From assembly GCF_018459925.1 (NCBI RefSeq), contig NZ_CP075371.1:1054001-1118000 (forward strand): 64,000 nucleotides of DNA. The letters are read 5' to 3'. Below are positions 45,887-54,606 of this stretch, piece by piece. The notes below the pieces were generated by a model. That model was given only the letters and a program-made list of their open reading frames with translations, had not been told where the DNA came from and searched no databases. The stretch is from Nocardioides aquaticus. Lineage in GTDB: Bacteria; Actinomycetota; Actinomycetes; Propionibacteriales; Nocardioidaceae. The stretch's first letter is position 1. Each line of letters opens with the position of its first letter. Position numbers and translations under genes: made by a program.

Positions 45887-46953
45887 TCAGGCCAGCGAGC
45901 GGGTGGCGTCGAGGCCGGCCGCGAGCAGGGTCGGGACGGCCTCGCCGACCCCGTCGAAGCCGGCGCCGACCGTCTGGCCCTGCTGGTGGCGGAAGTGGAT
46001 CCCCTCGAGGATCGCGGCGAGCTTGAAGTAGGCCAGGCCGAGGTGGAAGTCGAGGGTGTCCAGCGCGAGGCCGCCGCCGGCGGCGTACCGCTCCAGGATC
46101 GCGTCCGGCCCGGGGTAGCCCGGCGCGCGGGAGGCGTCGGCCACCGCGGCGCCGCCGGTGATGGAGGAGAGCCGGTCGTAGACCAGCAGCAGGGCGACGT
46201 CGGTCAGGGGGTCGCCGAGGGTGGCCATCTCCCAGTCGACGACGGCCAGCACCTCCTGGCCCACGCGGTCGGGGTCGGCCAGCAGGTTGTCGAGGCGGTA
46301 GTCGCCGTGCACGATCCCGGCGCGGACGGCCTCGGCGTCGCCGGCGGGGACGTTCTCGCGCAGCCGCGTCACGAGGGTGTCGGCGTCGGGCAGCTCGCGG
46401 CTCGAGGAGCCCTCGAGCTGACGCGCCCAGCGGCGCACCTGGCGCTCGAGGAACCCCTGCGGGCGGCCGAGCTCCTCGAGGCCGACGGCAGCCGGGTCGA
46501 CCTGGTGCAGCGCGGCGAGCACGTCGACCATCGCGCCGGCCAGGCGCCCGGTGGCCTCGGGGCCGATCTGCGCCAGCTGGTCCGCCGTGCGGTACGGGGT
46601 GCCCCGCACCAGCTCCATGACGTAGAACTCCGCGCCGAGCACGTCGGTGTCGCGGCACATCGCGTAGGTCTGCGGGACCGGGACGGCGGTGCCGGCCAGG
46701 GCGCTCATCACGGTGTGCTCGCGCCCCATGTCGTGCGCGGTGGCCTGGACGTGGCCGAGCGGCGGGCGGCGCACGACGCGGGTGGTCGTGCCGTCGGTGA
46801 CCTCGTAGGTCAGGTTGGACTTGCCGCCGGCCAGGAAGCGTCCGCGCAGGTCGGGGTCGAGGTCGCCGGGGCGCTCGCCGTCGTACCAGCGGTGGAAGGC
46901 CGCGAGGTCGAGCCCGCGGAGGTCGGTGGTGAGCTGGTCGGTCGTGTCGTCGG

Positions 46954-46957
<4 letters not shown>
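45887..46957 (-). CDS. APH-fold phosphotransferase, ACAD11-N/LvaA-like
   Basis: 356 aa from an ATG at 46957 with GGGAGA 4 nt upstream. Kinase landmarks: GGKSNLTYEVT (nucleotide loop), VRRPPLGHVQATAHDMGREH, VMELVRGTPYR, Brenner-type VHGDYRLDNLL and metal Asp in VVDWEMATLGDPL. The RRPPLG...AHDMxRE pattern is typical of the ACAD10/11 kinase group rather than of drug-resistance enzymes. It probably phosphorylates the 4-hydroxyl of acyl-CoAs. The ATG overlaps the upstream SDR stop (ATGA). Confidence 0.88.
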
Positions 46958-47777
<820 letters not shown>

Positions 47778-47778
<1 letters not shown>

Positions 47779-48539
47779 CAGACGCCGCCGGTCTGGCTGA
47801 CGCCGCCGTCGAGGGTCAGGCACTGGCCGGTCACCCAGGAGGCCTCCTCGGAGAGCAGGAACGCCACGGCGCTGGCCACGTCGGTGGTCTCGCCGAGCCG
47901 CTTCAGCGGGTACGCCGCCGAGACCTGCTCCTCGCGGCCCTCGTAGAGCGCCTCGGCGAACCGGGTCTTCACGACCGCGGGCGCGACCGCGTTGACCCGG
48001 ATGCCCGGCCCGAGCTCGACGGCGAGGTCGCGGGTCAGGTGGATGAGCAGCGCCTTCGTCGCGCCGTACCAGGAGATGCCCGGGGCCGGCTTGACGCCGG
48101 CCAGGGACGCGACGTTGACCACGGCCCCGCCGTGCTCGCCCATCCACGCCCGGTGGCACTCCTGGACCCAGGCCAGCGCGGCGACGCCGTTGACGTCGAC
48201 GGTCTTGCGGGCGGCGTCGAGGTCGAGGTCCATCAGCGGGCCGTAGGTCGGGTTGATGCCGGTGTTGTTGACCAGCAGGTCGACGCTGCCGAACGCCTCG
48301 AGGGTCGCGGCCACGGCCTCGCGGCGGTGGTCGGCGTCGCCGGCGTTGCCGGCCACGGCGATCGCGCGTCCCGCGCCGTGCTCGGCGGTGATCTCCGCGA
48401 CCGCGACGTCCAGCGCCTCGGGCTTGCGGGCGGTCAGCGTCACGCGGGAGCCCTCGGCGACCAGGCGCTGCGCGATGGCCAGCCCGATCCCGCGGCTGGC
48501 CCCGGTCACGATCGCTGCGGTGCCGTCCAGGCCCTGCAT
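47778..48539 (-). CDS. Short-chain dehydrogenase, FabG-like
   Basis: 253 aa from an ATG with GGAGG 5 nt before it. TGASRGIGLAIA cofactor loop, NNTGINP, Tyr-Lys in SWYGATKALLIHLTRDLA, and the FabG-type end EEASWVTGQCLTLDGGVSQ. First gene of the long minus-strand operon, directly downstream of the TetR operator-like site. Probably oxidises or reduces 3-hydroxy/3-keto acyl-CoA (inference from neighbours). Confidence 0.9.
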
Positions 48540-48565
48540 GGGCGCCTCCAGGTGGTGGTGGGTCG

Positions 48566-48602
48566 TTGCCGAATGACTAAGCGCTTGCTTACTCTGGATC
48601 GC
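48566..48602. promoter_or_regulatory. TetR operator-like palindrome and promoter
   Basis: TAAGCGCTTGCTTA at 48578-48591 is an inverted repeat (TAAGC, 4 nt, GCTTA) between the divergent SDR operon and the TetR gene. TTGCCG (48566) and TACTCT (48590-48595) form a plausible plus-strand promoter with 18-nt spacing that contains the palindrome, 7 nt from the TetR GTG. Binding here could repress both directions. Confidence 0.65.
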
Positions 48603-49220
48603 GTGACCGCGTCCCGTCAACCCGCCCCGGTGACCTCGTCGCGCGCCGCGGACGCGCGGGCGCGGCTGCTCGACGCCGCCGTGACGGCGTTCGCCGAGCG
48701 CGGCTTCCACGGCACCACCACGCGCGACATCGCCGCGGCCGCCGGCATGTCGCCGGCGGCGCTCTACGTGCACCACCGCTCCAAGGAGGAGCTGCTGTAC
48801 GAGATCTCGCGCGCCGGCCACCAGCGCACCCTGGACCTGGTGACCCGGGCCGCCGAGGGCACCGACGACCACCGCGAGCGGCTCGGCCGCGTGGCCGCCG
48901 ACTTCGTGCGCCACCACGCCCGCGCCCACACGACCGCGCGCATCCTCAACTACGAGCTGGAGGCGCTCGGGCCCGAGCACCGCGCCGAGGTCGAGGGCCT
49001 GCGCCGGGCGATCAGCGCCCGGGTCGTCGCGGTGATCGAGGACGGGGCGCGGGCGGGCGTCTTCGCGCCCGGCGACCCGCGGATGACCGCCGCCGCCCTG
49101 CTCTCGCTGGGCATCGACCTGGCCCGGTGGTTCGACGACGCCCGCGGCTGGGACCCCGACGCGCTCGCCGCCCACTACCGCGAGCTCGCGCTGCGGATGG
49201 TCGGGTCGGCCCCGGGCTGA
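48603..49220 (+). CDS. TetR/AcrR-family transcriptional regulator
   Basis: 205 aa from a GTG at 48603. An in-frame ATG at 48573 would place the operator inside the coding region and is less likely. The N-terminal HTH is complete (LLDAAVTAFAERGFHGTTTR, DIAAAAGMSPAALYVHHRSK). The ligand domain resembles regulators of acyl-CoA metabolism (YELEALGPEHRAEVEGLRRA). It is divergent from the SDR/ACAD operon and is its probable repressor, with an acyl-CoA as the likely effector (inference). Likely leaderless. Confidence 0.9.
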   Translation: MTASRQPAPVTSSRAADARARLLDAAVTAFAERGFHGTTTRDIAAAAGMSPAALYVHHRSKEELLYEISRAGHQRTLDLVTRAAEGTDDHRERLGRVAADFVRHHARAHTTARILNYELEALGPEHRAEVEGLRRAISARVVAVIEDGARAGVFAPGDPRMTAAALLSLGIDLARWFDDARGWDPDALAAHYRELALRMVGSAPG

Positions 49221-49278
49221 GCGTCCGTGCGCCGACGCTCACCGGGGGAGGGTGTTCCCGGACCTGGGATGCTGTGGT

Positions 49279-50631
49279 GTGGCCGCCTTCCCGCTCAACC
49301 CCGTCGACTCGATCTGGTGGCGCACCGACCGCCCCGAGAACCTCATGGTGATCGAGTGCCTGGTCCGGCTCGAGGGCGACCTCGACCGTGAGCGCCTGGC
49401 CCGGGTCCTGCAGGAGCGGGTGGTGGACCGGTTCCCGGTGTTCCGCCGCCGCCCGGCCCGCTCGCGCGTCCCCGGGGGCCTGCCGCGCTGGACCGCGATC
49501 GACGACTTCCGCCTCGACGACCACCTCGTCGAGGTCCGGCTGCCCGCGGGCGCCGGCGACGAGGAGGTGCAGGAGCACGTCGGCCGCCACCTCGGGCAGC
49601 CGCTCGACCCGGGCCGCTCGCCGTGGGAGGTGCAGGTCCTCGAGGGGCACCCGGACGGCACGATCCTCTACGCCCGCCTGCACCACGTGCTGGCCGACGG
49701 GATCGCGCTGACCCGCGTCCTGCTCTCGCTGACCGACGCCGGCCCCGACGCCCCCGTGGACCCCGGCGCCGCCGCGACCGCGGTGGCCGCCGCCCCCCGC
49801 CCCCGGCAGTCCGCGCCCGGGCGGTCGGCGAGGGCCCGCGCCGTCGCCTCGGCCACCGTCCGCACCCCGGCCGTGCTGGCCAAGCTGCTGCTGAGCCGCA
49901 CCCCGCCGACCCGGCTCACCGGGCAGGTCACCCCGGGCAAGGCCGTGGTGTGGTGCGCGCCGGTGCCGCTGGACCGGGTCAAGGACCTCGCGCGGAGCAC
50001 CGGCGCGACCGTCAACGACGTGCTGGCCGCGGCGCTCGCCGGGGCCCTGCACGACTACCAGGCCCAGCACCACGGGGTGCCCAGGGACGTCACCACGATG
50101 ATCCCGGTCAACCTCCGCCCGCTGGACAAGCCGCTGCCCCGACGCCTGGGCAACCGGTTCGCCCTGGTGCTGCTGCGGCTGCCGTCGGCGACCCCGGAGG
50201 CCGGCGTGCGGCTGCAGGAGGTGCAGCGGCGGATGGGGGCGATCAAGAAGTCGCCGGAGCCGGTGCTGACCTTCGCCCTGCTCCACCTGATCGGGCTCCT
50301 GGGCGAGACCGTGGGACGGGGGCTGGTCCGGTTCTTCGCGGCCAAGGCCGTCGGCGTGACCACCAACGTGCCCGGCCCTCCGGAGCACCGCTACCTCGCG
50401 GGCACCCGGATCGGCGGGCTGCTGGGGTGGGTCCCGGGGTCGGGCGAGCAGGCCGTGGGCACCTGCATCTTCACGTACGCAGGATCCGTCCACGTCGGCT
50501 TCAAGACCGACACCGCGGTCGTGCCCGACCCGCGGCGGCTGCTCGGCTGCTTCGAGGCCGAGCTGGCGGCGATGCTCGCGCCGGCCGCCTCGACGGCGCC
50601 CAGCGACGCGACGGCCGCCGTCCTCGTCTGA
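49279..50631 (+). CDS. Wax ester synthase/diacylglycerol acyltransferase (WS/DGAT)
   Basis: 450 aa from the GTG at 49279 (VAAFPLNPVDSIWWRTDRPE), where family similarity begins. Another GTG at 49252 adds nine residues. The condensation-domain motif HHVLADG has His135, His136 and Asp140, the active site of this family. Later landmarks are STGATVNDVLAAALAGALHD, VNLRPLDKPLPRRLGNRFAL and TTNVPGPPEHRYLAGTRI. It transfers acyl-CoA to fatty alcohols or diacylglycerol to make storage lipid. GATGCT ends 5 nt before the GTG. It follows the TetR gene by 58 nt. Confidence 0.92.
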   Translation: MAAFPLNPVDSIWWRTDRPENLMVIECLVRLEGDLDRERLARVLQERVVDRFPVFRRRPARSRVPGGLPRWTAIDDFRLDDHLVEVRLPAGAGDEEVQEHVGRHLGQPLDPGRSPWEVQVLEGHPDGTILYARLHHVLADGIALTRVLLSLTDAGPDAPVDPGAAATAVAAAPRPRQSAPGRSARARAVASATVRTPAVLAKLLLSRTPPTRLTGQVTPGKAVVWCAPVPLDRVKDLARSTGATVNDVLAAALAGALHDYQAQHHGVPRDVTTMIPVNLRPLDKPLPRRLGNRFALVLLRLPSATPEAGVRLQEVQRRMGAIKKSPEPVLTFALLHLIGLLGETVGRGLVRFFAAKAVGVTTNVPGPPEHRYLAGTRIGGLLGWVPGSGEQAVGTCIFTYAGSVHVGFKTDTAVVPDPRRLLGCFEAELAAMLAPAASTAPSDATAAVLV

Positions 50632-50643
50632 CCCGGCGCGCGG

Positions 50644-50715
50644 CTGTAACGCTGTGTTACTTCCACTGGTGCGGCGTCGTGACGCCGCACCAGATCGAGT
50701 AACACAGCGTTACAG
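50644..50715. terminator. 72-nt compound palindrome in the convergent gap
   Basis: Outer arms 50644-50661 and 50698-50715 are an exact 18-bp inverted repeat. After 4-nt unpaired strands, an inner exact 12-bp inverted repeat (50666-50677 with 50682-50693) closes on a 4-nt loop. Each outer arm also contains GTAACGCTGTGTTAC, itself an imperfect palindrome (GTAAC, 5 nt, GTTAC). The outer arms are AT-richer than the surroundings. It fills the gap between convergent stops at 50631 and 50723, so a bidirectional terminator is the simplest reading. Confidence 0.7.
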
Positions 50716-50722
50716 GGGGCGG

Positions 50723-51865
50723 TCAGCGCAGGGGGTCGACGCCCTCGTGGTCACCGATCCGGCTCACGAGCCCGCCCAGGTGGTGCGTGCCGTCGCCGAG
50801 CAGGTGGTCCAGCGCGGTGAGCCGGGCGACGTGGTTGCCCACGGCGTACTCGGCGGTGACGCCGATCCCGCCGTGCAGCTGGATGGCCTCCTGGCCGACG
50901 TGGCGCGCGGCCCGCGAGACCTGCAGGGCGGTACGCCGGGCGGCGTCGGAGGCCGCCTCCGCGTCCCCGCTCATCAGCACCATCGTCGCCCACTGCACCA
51001 TCGAGCTGGCCAGCTCGAGCGAGACGTACATGTCCGCGGCGCGGAAGGTGAGCGCCTGGAAGGTGTTCAGCGTGACGCCGAACTGCTTGCGGCTCTTGAG
51101 GTAGTCGGTGGTGAGCCGCAGCGCGGTCTCCATCGAGCCCAGCGCCTCGTTGGCGGCGGTGATGCGGCCGACGTCGAGGATGGTGGCCACCGTGGCCTCG
51201 CGGTCGGCGACCTCGCCCAGCGGCGTGGCGGCGGTGCCGGAGAAGGTGACCTTGGCCGCGCGGCCGCCGTCGTAGGTGCGGTAGGAGTCCCGCCGCAGGT
51301 CGGCGGCGTCGCCGTCGACCAGGAACAGGCCGGTGCCGCCGTCGGGCAGCGCCGCGGTCACCACGAGGGTGTCCGCGCGGGCACCCTGCACGACCGGCTC
51401 CTTGACGCCCTCGAGCGTCCAGGTCCCGCCCTGCTCGGCGGCCGTGACCGCCGAGGCGGTCGAGACCCAGCCGCGGCCGGGCTCGTCGTGGGCCAGGGCC
51501 AGCACGCGCTCGCCCTCGGCGACCGCGCCGAGGATCTCCTCGCGCTGCTCGGCCGACCCGGCCGCGGAGACCAGGCCCCCGGCCAGGACCACGCAGGTCA
51601 GGAACGGCTCGGGCGCGATCACGCGACCCATCTCCTGGGCCACGATGCCGATCTCGACCGGGCCGGCGCCGACGCCGCCGTCGGCCTCGGCGAAGGGCAG
51701 CCCGAGGATGCCCATCTCGGCCATCCGGGCCCACTGCTTCTCGTCGAAGCCCGGCTCGTCGTTGACGGTCTGGCGGCGGTGCTCGTGGTCGGAGTAGGTC
51801 TTGCCGACCAGGCCGCGCACCGCGTCGCGCAGGGCGACCTGCTCGTCGTCGTAGGTGAAGTCCAT
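50723..51865 (-). CDS. Acyl-CoA dehydrogenase, probable beta subunit
   Basis: 380 aa, starting MDFTYDDEQVALRDAVRGLV. The N- and C-terminal ACAD domains are present (LGLPFAEADGGVGAGPVEIG, FGVTLNTFQALTFRAADMYV, QLHGGIGVTAEYAVGNHVAR), but no EGTxxIQ-type catalytic loop follows. It lies 16 nt after another ACAD gene in the same direction. Paired actinobacterial FadE genes of this kind form alpha2-beta2 enzymes, for example in sterol side-chain breakdown. A steroid role is not otherwise supported here. Confidence 0.9.
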   Translation of the reverse strand: MDFTYDDEQVALRDAVRGLVGKTYSDHEHRRQTVNDEPGFDEKQWARMAEMGILGLPFAEADGGVGAGPVEIGIVAQEMGRVIAPEPFLTCVVLAGGLVSAAGSAEQREEILGAVAEGERVLALAHDEPGRGWVSTASAVTAAEQGGTWTLEGVKEPVVQGARADTLVVTAALPDGGTGLFLVDGDAADLRRDSYRTYDGGRAAKVTFSGTAATPLGEVADREATVATILDVGRITAANEALGSMETALRLTTDYLKSRKQFGVTLNTFQALTFRAADMYVSLELASSMVQWATMVLMSGDAEAASDAARRTALQVSRAARHVGQEAIQLHGGIGVTAEYAVGNHVARLTALDHLLGDGTHHLGGLVSRIGDHEGVDPLR

Positions 51866-51881
51866 GTCTGTCCCGTCCCCC

Positions 51882-53036
51882 TCAGAGCCCGAGGATCGTC
51901 TTGCTGATGATCTGACGCTGGACCTCGTTGGAGCCGCCGTAGATGGAGGCCTTGCGCAGGTTCAGGTAGGTCGGCGTCGCCCGGCGGGCGAAGCCGGGCA
52001 GCGCGGACCCGTCGTCCGCGCCGGAGGCCAGGGAGGCCGGGCCGGCGAGGTCGACCGCGAGCTCGCTGACGGCCTGCTGCAGCTCGGTGCCCTTGAGCTT
52101 CAGCACCGAGCTGGCCGGGTGCGGCTCACCGCCCTCGGAGTGGGCGACCACGCGCAGCGCGGTCAGCTCCAGGGCGAGCAGCTCGTTCTCCAGCTCCGCG
52201 ACCCGGGCCGCGAGCAGCGGGTCGGCGGCGACGCGCTCGGCGTACCGGTCCTTGGCCAGGGCCAGGTTGCGCTTCGTCGCGGCCACCGGGGCCACGCCGA
52301 CGCGCTCGTTGCCGAGCAGGAACTTCGCGATCGTCCAGCCGCCGTCGACCTCGCCGACGAGGTTGGCGCCGGGGACGCGGACGTCGGAGAACCAGACCTC
52401 GTTGACCTCGTGGCCGCCGTCGATCAGCTCGATCGGGCGGACCTCGAGGCCCGGCGAGGTCATGTCGATGAGCAGCATCGAGATGCCGGCCTGCTTCTTC
52501 ACGTCCGGGTTGGTGCGCACGAGGGTGAAGATCCAGTCGCCGTACTGGCCGAGCGTGGTCCAGGTCTTCTGGCCGTTGACGATCCAGTCGTCGCCGTCCC
52601 GGACCGCGGTGGTGCGCAGGCTGGCCAGGTCGGAGCCGGCGTCGGGCTCGGAGAAGCCCTGGCTCCACCAGACGTCGAGGTTGGCGGTGGGCGCCATGAA
52701 GCGCTCCTTGAGCTCCTCGCTGCCGAACTGCGCGAGCACCGGGCCGATCATCGAGGTGTTGAACGCCAGCGGCGCCGGCACGAACGCGCGCTGCATCTCC
52801 TCGTTCCACAGGTGGCGGCGCAGGTCGGACCAGCCGCGGCCGCCGTACTGCTCGGGCCAGTGGGGCACGGCGAGGCCGGCGGCGTTGAGCGCCTGCTGGC
52901 TCGCGACGATCTGCTCCTTGGAGAGCTCCTGCCCGTCCTTGACCGCGTCGCGGATCTCCTCGGGCACCTTGGTGGTGAAGAAGTCGCGCATCTCCTCGCG
53001 GAACGCGCGGTCCTCCTCGGACAGCTCGAGCTGCAT
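51882..53036 (-). CDS. Acyl-CoA dehydrogenase, partner of the adjacent ACAD
   Basis: 384 aa from an ATG with AGGAGG 6 nt upstream. Landmarks: VPHWPEQYGGRGWSDLRRHL, WWSQGFSEPDAGSDLASLRT, VNGQKTWTTLGQYGDWIFTL, and the C-terminal ASIYGGSNEVQRQIISKTIL. The loop is YGGSNEVQ, so the canonical Glu of LYEGTSQIQ is a Gly. Some ACADs carry the base elsewhere. With the next gene it probably forms a heterotetramer. Confidence 0.91.
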   Translation of the reverse strand: MQLELSEEDRAFREEMRDFFTTKVPEEIRDAVKDGQELSKEQIVASQQALNAAGLAVPHWPEQYGGRGWSDLRRHLWNEEMQRAFVPAPLAFNTSMIGPVLAQFGSEELKERFMAPTANLDVWWSQGFSEPDAGSDLASLRTTAVRDGDDWIVNGQKTWTTLGQYGDWIFTLVRTNPDVKKQAGISMLLIDMTSPGLEVRPIELIDGGHEVNEVWFSDVRVPGANLVGEVDGGWTIAKFLLGNERVGVAPVAATKRNLALAKDRYAERVAADPLLAARVAELENELLALELTALRVVAHSEGGEPHPASSVLKLKGTELQQAVSELAVDLAGPASLASGADDGSALPGFARRATPTYLNLRKASIYGGSNEVQRQIISKTILGL

Positions 53037-53183
53037 CGCTCGCCTCCTGATGGCGTCGGTGTGCGGCCGCTGCGGCCGCGGGTCGGGCGGCACCGCCCGA
53101 CGTACGAGTCCATCATGACGCGCGGACCTACGCGTCGGTAACCCCGCCCAGTCCTCCTCGGGCGCAGCGCCCTCCCGGCCGGG
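53037..53183. other. Gap with hairpins between the Nramp-like gene and the ACAD pair
   Basis: 147 nt. GGGCGC-A-GCGCCC at 53160-53172 lies 11 nt past the Nramp-like stop (minus direction), and a 9-bp hairpin follows at 53082-53101. Either could end that transcript. GCGGCCGC occurs twice, at 53063-53070 and 53072-53079, an exact tandem. The Shine-Dalgarno site of the ACAD gene is at the left end. No promoter consensus is seen. Confidence 0.5.
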
Positions 53184-54482
53184 TCAGAGCACCCCGCTGA
53201 CGGCGTCGTAGACCTGGGTCGCGGCCAGCCAGGCGAAGACGACGGTGCACACCACCAGCGCGACGTTGGAGGGCGGCTTGTTGCGCCACTCGCGCGGCAC
53301 CCGGTCGGTGTTCAGCAGCCACAGCAGCGTCACCGACAGGAACGGCATGAAGAACGCCCCCAGCACGCCGTAGGCCAGGATCAGGTAGACCGGCTCGCCG
53401 AGGAACAGCATCGGCACCGGCGGCAGCGTCAGCCACAGGACGTACGCGGTGTACCAGCGCCCGCCGAGGCGGTAGCGCGGCTCGTCGGGGTCGCCGCCCG
53501 AGACGTGGCCGACGAAGTCGGCGAACATCAGGCTGACGCCGTTCCAGACCCCGACCAGCGACGACATCGCCGCGGCCCAGAAGCCGACCAGGAACACCGT
53601 GCCGGCCGCGCTGCCGTACCGGTCGGCCAGCACGTCGGACAGGTCGAGCAGGCCCTGGTCGCCGGAGCTGACCGCGATCCCGGCGGAGTAGAGCAGCTCG
53701 GCGCCGACGATCAGGGTGGAGACCACGAAGACGCCGGTGATCGCGTACGCCATGGCGTTGTCGATGCGCATGACCCGCATGTGGCGCGGGCTGTCCCAGC
53801 CCTTCTCGCGCAGCCAGTAGCCGTAGGCGGCCAGGGTGATGGTGCCGCCCACGCCCCCGGCCACCCCCAGGACGTAGACCAGGCCGCCGTCGGGCACCAC
53901 CGGCACGAGCCCGCCGGCCATGTCGGGCAGGTTCGGCACCGTCAGCGCGGCGGCGCCGACCATCGAGACGAACATCAGCAGCACCAGGACGCTGCAGACC
54001 TTCTCGAAGACCGAGTAGCGCCCGAGCAGGACCAGGCCGGCGCCGAGCAGGCCCGACACCACGCCCCACCAGGCCACCGAGAGCCCGCCGAGCAGGGAGT
54101 AGAGCGCCAGGCCGGTGCCGGCCATCGCCGCGGCGCCGTAGACGAAGCCCCACACCACGATGTAGGGCCCGAAGTACCAGTGGGTCCAGCGGCCCAGGCT
54201 GGACCACCCCTCGTAGATGGTGCTGCGGGTGGCCAGCGACCAGCGGCCGGCGCCCTCGACGAGCACCACCTTGAGCACGCAGCCGAGGACCGCGGTCCAG
54301 AGCAGGGCGTAGCCGTACCGGCTGCCGGCCAGCAGCGTGGCCACGAGGTCGGCGCCGCCGACCCCGGTCGCGGCGACGACCAGCCCGGGCCCGACGAGGT
54401 GCCAGCGCGGCGCGGCGCGGTCGTCGGCGGTGGTGGAGCCGGAGGAGCCGGACGAGGTGGGGTCGGACGGTGAGGACGGCAC
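53184..54482 (-). CDS. Nramp-family-like membrane transporter lacking the DPGN and MPH metal motifs
   Basis: 432 aa from a GTG at 54482 with GGGAGG 4 nt upstream; a GTG 16 codons earlier has no such site. About eleven membrane segments. GPGLVVAATGVGGADLVATL occupies the TM1 position where Nramp proteins have DPGN, followed by the usual GSRYGYALLW. TM6 reads GGVGGTITLAAYGYW where Nramp has MPH. Both metal-coordinating motifs are therefore absent, so Mn/Fe transport should not be assumed. Related Nramp-like groups transport other ions. There is no metal regulator nearby. Confidence 0.82.
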   Translation of the reverse strand: MPSSPSDPTSSGSSGSTTADDRAAPRWHLVGPGLVVAATGVGGADLVATLLAGSRYGYALLWTAVLGCVLKVVLVEGAGRWSLATRSTIYEGWSSLGRWTHWYFGPYIVVWGFVYGAAAMAGTGLALYSLLGGLSVAWWGVVSGLLGAGLVLLGRYSVFEKVCSVLVLLMFVSMVGAAALTVPNLPDMAGGLVPVVPDGGLVYVLGVAGGVGGTITLAAYGYWLREKGWDSPRHMRVMRIDNAMAYAITGVFVVSTLIVGAELLYSAGIAVSSGDQGLLDLSDVLADRYGSAAGTVFLVGFWAAAMSSLVGVWNGVSLMFADFVGHVSGGDPDEPRYRLGGRWYTAYVLWLTLPPVPMLFLGEPVYLILAYGVLGAFFMPFLSVTLLWLLNTDRVPREWRNKPPSNVALVVCTVVFAWLAATQVYDAVSGVL

Positions 54483-54606
54483 GGGGCCTCCCGAGGGCCT
54501 GGGGCGTGTCTGTCGGTCGTAGCCGCGCACCCTACCGAAGGCCGCGCGCGGCGCCGGGGCGGAAACCGGCCTGCGCCGGAGGTCGGTGGCAGGGGAGGAT
54601 GGGGTC

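Noticed and set aside
43410..46658. A 1082-codon minus-strand open frame spanning several acyl-CoA dehydrogenase genes
   Set aside because: Only the part from 44612 is a real ACAD. The upstream part is a shifted reading of the neighbouring ACAD and kinase genes.
50644..50715. Compound hairpin as a complete insertion element
   Set aside because: No flanking target duplication is visible and no transposase is near, so only a non-autonomous element remains possible; terminator is the simpler call.
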